Assembly (NCBI GenBank): GCA_030631415.1
Contig: DAOVLE010000034.1
Location: 1 to 30,443, forward strand
From: JAAEQG01 sp023133475
GTDB lineage: Bacteria > Planctomycetota > Phycisphaerae > UBA1845
Reading direction: 5' to 3'
DNA: 30,443 nt
In this document: one piece after another, positions 21,609 to 28,486 of the stretch
How the letters are laid out: every line of letters starts with the position of its first letter
Numbering within the stretch: position 1 is the stretch's first letter
Notes under the pieces: model-generated
What the model saw: only the letters and a program-made list of their open reading frames with translations
Database searches by the model: none
What the model was told of the DNA's origin: nothing
Program-made: the position numbers and the translations under genes

Positions 21609-21914
21609 ATGTTACTCGCGAAAATCGTCGGCACCGTGGTCTCGACACAAAAGGAACCGAGCATGGACGGTCTGCGCTTCATGCTCCTGCAACCGATTGA
21701 CCCGGATGGGAAATCAGCCGGCAACCACGTCGTCGCAGCCGATGCCGTCGGGGCAGGTACGGATGAGGTGGTTCTTTATGCCTCGGGCAGTTCTGCCAGG
21801 CAGACCGTGGTCACCGACAAGCGACCTTGCGACGCGGTGATAATGGCCATCGTGGATCAGTGGGAGGTTGGCGGCAAGATCAAGTACCGCAAGCATGGTG
21901 CCCCAGGCGTCTGA
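21609..21914 (+). CDS. BMC-P pentameric vertex protein (EutN/CcmL)
   Basis: A 101-residue EutN/CcmL-family protein that forms pentamers capping the vertices of the icosahedral shell. Hallmarks are the start LLAKIVGTVVSTQKE, LLQPIDPDG, VVAADAVGAGTDEVVLYASGSSAR and the C-terminal DAVIMAIVDQWEV. The ATG at 21609 fits the family start; GCGGAG lies about 9 bases upstream. It is the first of three BMC-P paralogues in the locus, and the longest at the C-terminus (GKIKYRKHG). Confidence 0.93.
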   Translation: MLLAKIVGTVVSTQKEPSMDGLRFMLLQPIDPDGKSAGNHVVAADAVGAGTDEVVLYASGSSARQTVVTDKRPCDAVIMAIVDQWEVGGKIKYRKHGAPGV

Positions 21915-21918
21915 TCCA

Positions 21919-22268
21919 AGGCAAGAGGCAAGAGGCAAGAGGCAAGAGGCAACAAGGCAACGAGGTGGGTGGCCCATCGCTTTAGCGGTGGGGGACGCGA
22001 ACGCCTGGCGCGATTCGTGTCCCCAGAGCAATCGCATCTAAATCACCACGGAGCACACAGAAAATGGAAAATTGAAAATGAAAAATGGAAAATGGGGGGA
22101 TGGGAAACATTGTCGTTGGATGCACTCTCTTCCCTCTTCTCTGCGCTCTCTGCGTCTCTGCGTTCATAAAAAATGGAGCGTGAAAAGTGAGAAAACGGCG
22201 TAATCATAGTTGTGGCATCGTGTGGCGAGTAGAATCCGCTCCACAATCATTTTCCATTTTCCATTTTT
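21919..22268. repeat. Repeat-filled gap before the aldehyde dehydrogenase
   Basis: AAGAGGC 7-base tandem units (21922-21955), a GGGTGGCCCATCGCTTTAGC unit (21966-22001), AATGGAA/AAAATGG units (22063-22098), a TCTGCGT-type tract (22137-22168) and CCATTTT units (22249-22268). No gene in 21915-22331. Confidence 0.78.
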
Positions 22269-22331
22269 CTCGACGGTGAATTAGATGCGATTGCCCTGCC
22301 CAGGACCCTTACCAATTAAAGGAACCAACAG

Positions 22332-23774
22332 GTGTCTCCTCTAACTGATCAACAAATCGACCAAATCGCCCGGCGGTTTGTCCAATACGTGGGCGGCAAT
22401 CAGTCTCAGGGAACACCTCCGCCGACAGTTGCCGCCACGCCGGCTGGCATGCCCGGTGTGTTTGCCGAGTTGGACTCCGCAGTCAACGCCGCCACGCAGG
22501 CATTTGAGGAACTGGACCGTATGCCGCTGTCCACCCGCGACAATATCATCGCCGCCATGCGTGAAGCCATGCTGGCAAATGCCGAAACCCTCGCTCGGGA
22601 AGCCGTCGAGGAGACCGGCCTGGGGCGGTATGAGGACAAGGTCATCAAGAACCGCCTGGTGGCAAGAAAGACACCCGGGACCGAAGAGCTGGTCCCCCAG
22701 GCCCGCAGCGGTGACCGGGGGCTGACTCTGATGGAGCGAGCCCCGTTTGGGGTTATCGGGTCCATAACCCCGTGCACCAACCCGGCAGCCACGATCATCT
22801 GCAACACCATCGGCATGATCGCTGCCGGCAACTCGGTGGTCTTCAACGTCCACCCGGCAGCCAAGAAAGTCTCCACCCACAACGTGGCGCTCTTGAACGA
22901 AGCCGCCATAAAAGCCGGCGGGCCGGCCAACCTGGTCACCACCTTAGCCAACCCCACCATCGAGACTGCTCAGGCTTTGATGAAGCATCCGGGCATCGCT
23001 CTTCTGGTGGTCACCGGCGGCCCGGGCGTGGTGGAGGCGGCTATGCAGAGCGGCAAACGAGCCATCTGTGCCGGGCCGGGCAACCCGCCCGTGGTCGTCG
23101 ACGAAACAGCCGACATCGCCCTGGCGGGTCGAGGGGTCGTGTGTGGGGCGTCGTTCGACAACAATGTTATCTGCACCGACGAGAAGGAAGTATTCGTGGT
23201 GGGCTCGGCGGCTGACGACCTGTTCCGGGTCATGAGCCAGAACGGGGCGGTCATCCTGAACCGGTCCCAGGCCAAGCAGCTCGAAAACGTGATCTTCCAG
23301 GAGATTCGTGGGCCTCGGCAAGCCGGCGTGATCGAGCGGAGCCTGATCGGCAAGAACGCCGGGATCATCCTGAACAAGATCGGCATCAACGCCGGTGATG
23401 ATGTTCGGCTGGTGGTGATCGACGTGGATGCCAACCATCCGCTGGTCTGGACCGAGCAGCTTATGCCGGTCCTGCCCGTGGTGCGGGTCTCGGACGTGGA
23501 TGAAGCCATCGATCTGGCTGTCGCCGCCGAGGGCGGATGCCGACACACCGCGGTGATGTACTCGCGGAACATCGACAAGCTAAGTCGCATGGCCAGGGTG
23601 ATCAATTGCAGCATCTTCGTGAAGAACGGCCCATGCTACTCGGGGTTGGGCGAAGGTGGTGAGGGATACACTTCCTTCTCGATTGCCAGCCCGACTGGTG
23701 AGGGGCTCACCGGCCCACGAGCTTTTTCCCGCGAACGGCGTTGCGTGTTGGTGGACCACTTTAGGATAGTATGA
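22332..23774 (+). CDS. CoA-acylating aldehyde dehydrogenase with N-terminal encapsulation peptide (PduP/EutE-like)
   Basis: A 480-residue core enzyme of the microcompartment, oxidising an aldehyde to an acyl-CoA with NAD. The catalytic Cys is in DNNVICTDEKE (near residue 279), and cofactor-binding elements FGVIGSITPCTNPAATI and GGPGVVEAAM are clear; they fit the PduP/EutE branch. Residues 3-20 (PLTDQQIDQIARRFVQYV) make an amphipathic helix followed by a flexible Gly/Gln/Pro linker, the typical encapsulation peptide that targets enzymes into BMC shells. The start is GTG, with AAAGGAA about 7 bases upstream. Probable substrates, given neighbours, are acetaldehyde from DeoC and lactaldehyde or glycolaldehyde from the class II aldolase. 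Confidence 0.93.
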   Translation: MSPLTDQQIDQIARRFVQYVGGNQSQGTPPPTVAATPAGMPGVFAELDSAVNAATQAFEELDRMPLSTRDNIIAAMREAMLANAETLAREAVEETGLGRYEDKVIKNRLVARKTPGTEELVPQARSGDRGLTLMERAPFGVIGSITPCTNPAATIICNTIGMIAAGNSVVFNVHPAAKKVSTHNVALLNEAAIKAGGPANLVTTLANPTIETAQALMKHPGIALLVVTGGPGVVEAAMQSGKRAICAGPGNPPVVVDETADIALAGRGVVCGASFDNNVICTDEKEVFVVGSAADDLFRVMSQNGAVILNRSQAKQLENVIFQEIRGPRQAGVIERSLIGKNAGIILNKIGINAGDDVRLVVIDVDANHPLVWTEQLMPVLPVVRVSDVDEAIDLAVAAEGGCRHTAVMYSRNIDKLSRMARVINCSIFVKNGPCYSGLGEGGEGYTSFSIASPTGEGLTGPRAFSRERRCVLVDHFRIV

Positions 23775-23777
23775 CGA

Positions 23778-23968
23778 AATGGAGAATGGAGAATGGAGAA
23801 TGGAGAAGCGCGGTGATCGCAACTGCGTCGGCGTGTTTAGCGGCGACAATCCGTAGCGTTTAGCGGCTCCCCAACGGGGAGCGCGAAAAAGGGAGCGTTA
23901 AAACGGAGAAAACGGCGTAATCGCAGTTGTAGGACTGTTCCCCCACCGCTAAAGCGATGGGCCACCCG
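23778..23968. repeat. Repeats between the aldehyde dehydrogenase and the second BMC-T
   Basis: GGAGAAT 7-base units (23780-23804), a TAGCGTTTAGCGGCTCCCC copy of the GGGGAGCCGCTAAACGC family (23838-23882), and a CACCGCTAAAGCGATGGGCC unit (23943-23968), which ends 15 bases before the next ATG, where a ribosome site would be expected. Confidence 0.75.
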
Positions 23969-23983
23969 CCCAGATGAATTCTT

Positions 23984-24571
23984 ATGCCTCGTCAACCAGC
24001 CATCGCGGTACTTGAATTCGACAGCATCGCCATCGGCACACACGTCGCCGACGCGATGACCAAGAAGGCTCCACTGGAAACCTTCCGGGTCGGGACGGTT
24101 CATCCGGGCAAGTATGTCGTTCTCATCGGCGGCTCGGTGGCGGCGGTGGAGGAGTCTTATGTTGAAGGGTTGCGTATCGGGGCTGATGGGCTGACCGACG
24201 AGGTCTTTCTGCCGAACGTCCATCCCCAGGTATACGATGCGGTTGGCGGCAAGCGGTTGGCTGTCGGCGGTGATGCGCTGGGTGTCATCGAAGCCTCGGG
24301 ATTGGCTGCCACGGTGCTGGCGGCTGACAAAGCCGTTAAATCCGCCGAGGTGGCTATTGTCGAGATTCGCCTGGGTGACGGGCTTGGCGGCAAGGGGGTG
24401 ACACACTTTACCGGGGCGGTCCACGACGTCCAGGCGGCTATCGAGGCTGGGCTGGCGGTGGTCACCAGGCCTAATGTCACCGTGCGGCACACCATTATCC
24501 CCGTGGTGGACGGTGAACTGCGGCGGTGTATCGGGCGGTCCACGCAGTTCTTCACCGGGTCAGGAGGCTGA
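23984..24571 (+). CDS. BMC-T shell protein (tandem BMC domains)
   Basis: A 195-residue protein with two head-to-tail BMC domains in normal order. Domain 1 opens with IAVLEFDSIAIGTHVADAM and has the pore-side loop VGTVHPGKYVV; domain 2 starts ALGVIEASGLAATVLAADKAV with the loop GDGLGGKG. It would form trimers that look like hexamers, a standard facet tile. Neither loop has the Cys of PduT-type iron-sulfur pores; the only Cys is near the C-terminus (RRCIG), so electron transfer through it is unlikely. The ATG at 23984 has no good ribosome site, since a repeat unit ends just upstream. Three bases separate it from the next BMC-P gene. Confidence 0.92.
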   Translation: MPRQPAIAVLEFDSIAIGTHVADAMTKKAPLETFRVGTVHPGKYVVLIGGSVAAVEESYVEGLRIGADGLTDEVFLPNVHPQVYDAVGGKRLAVGGDALGVIEASGLAATVLAADKAVKSAEVAIVEIRLGDGLGGKGVTHFTGAVHDVQAAIEAGLAVVTRPNVTVRHTIIPVVDGELRRCIGRSTQFFTGSGG

Positions 24572-24574
24572 CAC

Positions 24575-24859
24575 ATGCTACTCGGGCGAGTCATCGGAAC
24601 CGTGGTCCCTTGCGTCCGCTACCAGGGGTTGGAGGGCGTGCCGTTTCTGATCGTCCAGCCGTTGGGCTGCACCGGGGCTGAGAAGGGAAATCCGGTGGTC
24701 GCCGCCGATGCGACCAGGATGGCCGGCCCTGGCGAACTGGTCGCCTACGAAGGCGGGCGTGAGGCGGCGTTGGCTTTGGAAGAGACGTTTGTCCCTGTGG
24801 ACCACACCATCATGGGCATTGTCGATGAGGTCGCCCGCGAAGGGTGGAAAGACACATGA
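24575..24859 (+). CDS. BMC-P pentameric vertex protein (EutN/CcmL)
   Basis: A 94-residue EutN/CcmL homologue. It starts LLGRVIGTVVPCVRYQGLEG, with VVAADATRMAGPGELVAYEGGREA and the end DHTIMGIVDEVAREG. A GGAGG ribosome site overlaps the end of the upstream BMC-T gene; the stop overlaps the start of the next BMC-P by four bases, so the BMC-T/BMC-P/BMC-P trio is a tight, probably coupled unit. It has a Cys near the N-terminus and one mid-chain not shared with its paralogues. Confidence 0.92.
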   Translation: MLLGRVIGTVVPCVRYQGLEGVPFLIVQPLGCTGAEKGNPVVAADATRMAGPGELVAYEGGREAALALEETFVPVDHTIMGIVDEVAREGWKDT

Positions 24860-25125
24860 TCCTTGGGCGAGTCAAAGGCACGGTCGTCTCGACGATCAAG
24901 CACCCGGTTTGGGAGAGCCGCCGGGCGCTGATGGTGGACCGCATCAGCCCTGGCGGCGAGGAGTTGGGCAGTTATCTGGTGGCCTTCGATACCGTGGGCG
25001 CAACTGTTGGGCAGACGGTGCTCATCCTCGACGAGGGCAACTCCGCTCGGCAGGTTGTCGGCGATTCGACGGCTCCGATGCGTTCGGTCATTATTGGGAT
25101 CGTGGACGAGATTACGGTCGAGTAA
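24856..25125 (+). CDS. BMC-P pentameric vertex protein (EutN/CcmL)
   Basis: An 89-residue EutN/CcmL homologue, the shortest of the three. It starts MILGRVKGTVVSTIKHP, has SPGGEELGSYLVAFDTVGATVGQTVLI, the SARQVV element, and the end MRSVIIGIVDEITVE. Its ATG overlaps the preceding stop (ATGA). Three non-identical BMC-P genes in one locus is also the pattern of planctomycete microcompartments. Confidence 0.93.
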   Translation: MILGRVKGTVVSTIKHPVWESRRALMVDRISPGGEELGSYLVAFDTVGATVGQTVLILDEGNSARQVVGDSTAPMRSVIIGIVDEITVE

Positions 25126-25128
25126 CCC

Positions 25129-25331
25129 GGTAGGGTGGGTGGAACCTGCCGTAGGCAGGTGGAACCCACCAACCGGTTGGGTGCCCCATAGCTTTAGGAC
25201 GGGTGGCCCATCGCTTTAGCGGTGGGGGACACGAATTGCGGCAGGTTTTCAACCTGCCCTACGGGGGAGGCCGCTCCCTTACGGTCGCGGTACTGATTGG
25301 GTGGCCCATGGCTTCAGCCGTGGGGGACACG
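25129..25331. repeat. Three palindrome families before the class II aldolase
   Basis: A GTAGGGTGGGTGGAACC...GGTGGAACCCACC composite (25131-25172), a GGTGGCCCATCGCTTTAGC unit (25202-25236), a CCGCTCCCTTACGGTCGCGG unit (25271-25292) and another GGTGGCCCATGGCTTCAGCC unit (25299-25331). No gene. Confidence 0.78.
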
Positions 25332-25353
25332 CAAAAACGATTACGAGTGACTT

Positions 25354-26070
25354 ATGGACAGCGAGTGGCACATCCGCAGGGAAATAGTCGAGTTCGGCAA
25401 GCGGGTCTATGAAAAGGGTTTCGTCGCCGCTTCCGACGGCAATATCAGTCATCGGCTCACGGGCGACCGGGTCCTGATCACCCCCACCGGGTTCTGCCTG
25501 GGCGAACTGAAGCCGGCAGAGTTGACGATAGTTGACACGGCTGGACGGTTTCTCACCGGACCGCACAAACCAACCTCCGAACTCCCCCTGCACCTTACTG
25601 TATACCACATGCGCCCGGACGTGCAGGCCATTGTTCACGCTCATCCGCCGATTGCCAATGCTTTCAGCTTTGCGGGGGAATCGTTGGAGCAATGTGTCAT
25701 CCCCGAGGTGGTGGTTGGTTTCGGCACGATCCCGACGACGCCCTACGCCACTCCTTCATGTAAGGAAGGGGCGGAAGTCATTAAAGACCTCATTGGCGAC
25801 CACGATGGTCTGCTCTTGCAGCGTCACGGTTCGCTGACAGTGGGCAAAGACTTGCGGGAGGCTTATTTCAAGCTCGAGAAAATCGAACACGCAGCCCACA
25901 TCACGCTGCTGGCTCGCATGTTGGGCAAGGTGATCCCGTTAAGCGATGACGAACTCCGCCGCCTGGGCAAAGTCAGCGAACGCAACGGCTGGCGTTCAGC
26001 CGATACAATCTGGGAGACCTGCAAGAACGTAGGGCGGGTTCCACCCGCCGCAGACCGCCAACCTGGATAG
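25354..26070 (+). CDS. Class II aldolase, L-fuculose/L-rhamnulose-phosphate aldolase type (FucA/AraD family)
   Basis: A 238-residue zinc aldolase. Hallmarks are SDGNIS (phosphate binding, near residue 28), TPTG (45), the acidic residue in SELPLH (76), zinc ligands in HAHP (95 and 97) and RHGSLTVG (158). Members cleave ketose-1-phosphates: fuculose or rhamnulose 1-phosphate give lactaldehyde and dihydroxyacetone phosphate, ribulose 1-phosphate gives glycolaldehyde. In planctomycete BMCs such an aldolase feeds the aldehyde dehydrogenase. Here it sits in the operon with a DeoC aldolase, so two kinds of aldehyde may enter. No encapsulation peptide is obvious. The last 13 residues (VGRVPPAADRQPG) are translated from a GTAGGGCGGG repeat (26029-26049), so the natural C-terminus is altered. 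No strong ribosome site. Confidence 0.9.
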   Translation: MDSEWHIRREIVEFGKRVYEKGFVAASDGNISHRLTGDRVLITPTGFCLGELKPAELTIVDTAGRFLTGPHKPTSELPLHLTVYHMRPDVQAIVHAHPPIANAFSFAGESLEQCVIPEVVVGFGTIPTTPYATPSCKEGAEVIKDLIGDHDGLLLQRHGSLTVGKDLREAYFKLEKIEHAAHITLLARMLGKVIPLSDDELRRLGKVSERNGWRSADTIWETCKNVGRVPPAADRQPG

Positions 26071-26102
26071 CTCACCGCGGAGCACACAAGGAGACGGACA
26101 TC

Positions 26103-27695
26103 ATGAACACGGGCATAAACCCCAGCAGTTACGGACTTGAGAACCACGACATTCGCAACACGGGCGTTGTAGCCTGGAACCTCGGGCCGGCTCCTCTGAT
26201 CGAGGAGGTGTTGCGCCGGCGAGAGGGCAAGCTGGCCAACAACGGTGCGGTGGTGGTGCGCACCGGCCAGCGCACCGGCCGATCACCCAGGGACAAATTC
26301 ATCGTCCAGAGCGAGCCGAGCAGCCGACACATCGCCTGGGGCGAGGTGAACGCGCCTTTCGACTCGGGCATGTTCGAGCGGCTGTATCGGCATTTGACCG
26401 GCTACCTGCAAGGTGCCGATCTGTATGTGCAGGACTGCTTCGCGGGGGCGGACCCGGAGCATCGCGTTCCCGTGCGGATCATCACCGAATACGCCTGGCA
26501 CAGCCTGTTTGCCCGTTCGGCGTTCATCGGTCCGGACCTGGACACCTGCGGATCACATGTGCCGCAATTCACCGTTATCGACGCCCCAAAATTCCATGCC
26601 AACCAGTACGAGGACGGGACCAACAGCGAAGCGTTTGTGGTGGTCAACCTCGAGCGTGGGCTGGTGATCATCGGCGGCACCAGCTATGCCGGCGAGATCA
26701 AAAAGAGCATCTTCTCGGTGATGAACTACCTGCTTCCATTGCGTGGTGTCTTGAGCATGCACTGTTCCGCCAATGTGGGCAGTGGGGGTGATGTGGCTTT
26801 GTTTTTCGGGCTCAGCGGGACCGGCAAGACTTCGCTGTCGGCTGATCCGAACCGCCGGCTTATCGGTGACGACGAACACGGCTGGGGCGACAACGGGGTG
26901 TTCAACATCGAGGGGGGATGCTACGCCAAAGCCATCCGCCTTTCGCCCGAGAGTGAACCGCAGATTTACGATGCGATTCGTTTTGGGGCTGTGCTGGAGA
27001 ACGTGATTCTGTATGAGGCGCCGCGGCGGTGTGAGTACGACGACGACTCGATCACCGAGAACACCCGCGCCGCCTACCCGCTGGAGTATATCGACGGGGC
27101 GGTGCTCCCCAGCATGGGCGGGCATCCGCGCAACGTGGTGTTTTTGACCTGTGATGCGTTCGGCGTTCTGCCGCCGATCTCACGTTTGACGCCCGAGCAG
27201 GCCATGTACCACTTCCTGAGCGGTTATACAGCCAAGGTGGCTGGCACCGAGCGTGGTGTCACCGAACCGACTGCCACGTTCAGTGCGTGCTTCGGGGAGC
27301 CATTCCTGCCGCTACCGCCGCGAACCTACGCCAAGCTATTGGGCGAGAAAATAGCCAGACACGACAGCCGGTGCTGGTTGATCAATACCGGTTGGAGTGG
27401 TGGGCCGTATGGGGTCGGGGCACGGATCAAGATTGGCTACACCCGCGCCATGGTCGGCGCTGCGTTGTCCGGTGCCTTGGATGATGTGGAGATGCGGATG
27501 GACCCCACCTTCCGCCTGGCTGTCCCGGTAGCGTGCCCGGACGTGCCGGATGTTCTGCTGGACCCGCGGAGCACCTGGTCCGATCCGGCAGCCTACGACG
27601 CCAAAGCCAAGACCCTCGCGGGCCTGTTCCGCAAGAACTTCGAGCAGTTCCCGGCGGTTGAAGCCAAGGTCCGCTCCGCCGGCCCTGGCGAGTGA
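26103..27695 (+). CDS. pckA: Phosphoenolpyruvate carboxykinase (ATP)
   Basis: A 530-residue enzyme that converts oxaloacetate and ATP to phosphoenolpyruvate, the first step of gluconeogenesis, or runs in reverse. ATP-type marks: TGQRTGRSPRDKFIV (residues about 52-66), the kinase loop GLSGTGKTSLSAD (near 236), GDDEHGW (near 254), ENVILYEA, and the C-terminal NTGWSGGPYGVG. Length is normal. AAGGAG lies about 8 bases before the ATG. It begins 32 bases after the class II aldolase on the same strand, so it may be the last gene of the BMC transcript, linking acetyl-CoA or C3 use to gluconeogenesis; it is not a usual BMC gene and may simply be a neighbour. Confidence 0.95.
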   Translation: MNTGINPSSYGLENHDIRNTGVVAWNLGPAPLIEEVLRRREGKLANNGAVVVRTGQRTGRSPRDKFIVQSEPSSRHIAWGEVNAPFDSGMFERLYRHLTGYLQGADLYVQDCFAGADPEHRVPVRIITEYAWHSLFARSAFIGPDLDTCGSHVPQFTVIDAPKFHANQYEDGTNSEAFVVVNLERGLVIIGGTSYAGEIKKSIFSVMNYLLPLRGVLSMHCSANVGSGGDVALFFGLSGTGKTSLSADPNRRLIGDDEHGWGDNGVFNIEGGCYAKAIRLSPESEPQIYDAIRFGAVLENVILYEAPRRCEYDDDSITENTRAAYPLEYIDGAVLPSMGGHPRNVVFLTCDAFGVLPPISRLTPEQAMYHFLSGYTAKVAGTERGVTEPTATFSACFGEPFLPLPPRTYAKLLGEKIARHDSRCWLINTGWSGGPYGVGARIKIGYTRAMVGAALSGALDDVEMRMDPTFRLAVPVACPDVPDVLLDPRSTWSDPAAYDAKAKTLAGLFRKNFEQFPAVEAKVRSAGPGE

Positions 27696-27724
27696 CCCGT
27701 CGCGGATCATTCGGCGACGAGGCT

Positions 27725-27816
27725 GTAGGGCGGGTGGAACCTCGCGGAGCGAGGTGGAACCCACCAACCGGTGCGGTAGGTTACGCTTCGCTCCGCGAAG
27801 CTTTACCCACCCTACA
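27725..27816. repeat. Composite palindromic repeat, copy of the one at 71-161
   Basis: A 92-base unit nearly identical to 71-161: outer GTAGGG-GGGTGG...CCACCCTAC arms around small TCGCGGAGCGA and TTCGCTCCGCGAA palindromes. The two copies are 27 kb apart in the same orientation. Confidence 0.85.
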
Positions 27817-27861
27817 GGGCTTTTTTCAGAACAGAGACGCAGGGCGTGGACGATGTCTGCA

Positions 27862-28263
27862 CTACGTCACCTCTGTCGGCGTGCGGATTGCGATGAGTAT
27901 CACCCCAGCCAGCACCAGGGTTACACCCACCCATTGGCCGACGGTCAGCCGCTCACGCAGCCCAGGCCACAAGTAGGCGATGGTGGCGATGATGGCATAT
28001 CCGCCACCGATCATGATCGGATAGGCGAGGCTGATCTTAAGGGCTTTGCTTTGCAGGGCGAACATGTACAGCCCGGCGTTGAGCCCGAAGCAGATCAGGC
28101 CCACCAACAACACCGGAGTGCAAAAAAGCGCCCGCAACGCCCCGGCCGGCCCGTGCTGGAGAAACCCGCCCGCCTGGGCAACTTGGCTACTGCCGATCTT
28201 CATCATCAGGTTGGCGGCAGCGTTCAGAACCAACGCCCCGCAAAGCGCGATCACGTATTGCAT
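27862..28263 (-). CDS. Small four-helix transporter-like protein (EamA/SMR superfamily)
   Basis: A 133-residue membrane protein with four hydrophobic helices, the size of a half-EamA or small multidrug resistance (SMR) subunit that functions as a dimer. Typical positions are NAAANLMMKIG at the end of the first helix, SLAYPIMIGGGYAIIATIA in the third and QWVGVTLVLAGVILIAI in the fourth. It lacks the membrane-embedded Glu of classic EmrE (first helix reads LCGALVLNAAANL), so it may be closer to the ArnE/ArnF-type lipid carriers or small EamA proteins. The ATG at 28263 is chosen because GGAG lies about 6 bases upstream. With the next two minus-strand genes it may form a unit, separated by a 220-base repeat gap. 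Confidence 0.78.
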   Translation of the reverse strand: MQYVIALCGALVLNAAANLMMKIGSSQVAQAGGFLQHGPAGALRALFCTPVLLVGLICFGLNAGLYMFALQSKALKISLAYPIMIGGGYAIIATIAYLWPGLRERLTVGQWVGVTLVLAGVILIAIRTPTEVT

Positions 28264-28286
28264 ATGATGCTCCAATCAGCAACAGC

Positions 28287-28486
28287 AATGGAGAGTGGAG
28301 AGTGGAGAATTGAGAATTGAGAATTGAGAATTGAGAATGGAGGAGGCAGACTTGGCGGTGTTGTGTTTTCCACGCTCCATTTTTCACGCTCCCCGTTGGG
28401 GAGCCGCTAAACGCTGCGGATGGTCGCCGCTAAATATCCCGGCACCGTTGCGAGCGTCCCCATTCTCAATTCTCAATTCTCCATTC
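28287..28486. repeat. GAGAATTGAGAATT and related tracts
   Basis: GAGAATT 7-base tandem units (28288-28340) and the inverse TCAATTC units (28464-28492), bracketing a CGCTCCCCGTTGGGGAGCCG unit (28389-28432). The two tracts form an inverted pair; the second overlaps the final codons of the DUF362 gene. Confidence 0.78.

Noticed and set aside
21919..22168. The direct and inverted short repeats as a CRISPR array
   Set aside because: Units are 7 bases with no regular spacers of 30-40 bases, and no cas genes are near.
22341..23614. Several long minus-strand frames antisense to the aldehyde dehydrogenase
   Set aside because: Shadows of a well-supported enzyme gene; repetitive His/Gly/Asp composition.
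23984..24571. A PduT-like iron-sulfur pore in the second BMC-T
   Set aside because: No Cys in either pore loop; the single Cys is near the C-terminus.
25354..26070. AraD (ribulose-5-phosphate 4-epimerase) as the specific call for the class II aldolase
   Set aside because: The motifs do not distinguish epimerase from aldolase, but a microcompartment with an aldehyde dehydrogenase makes the aldolase function more sensible.
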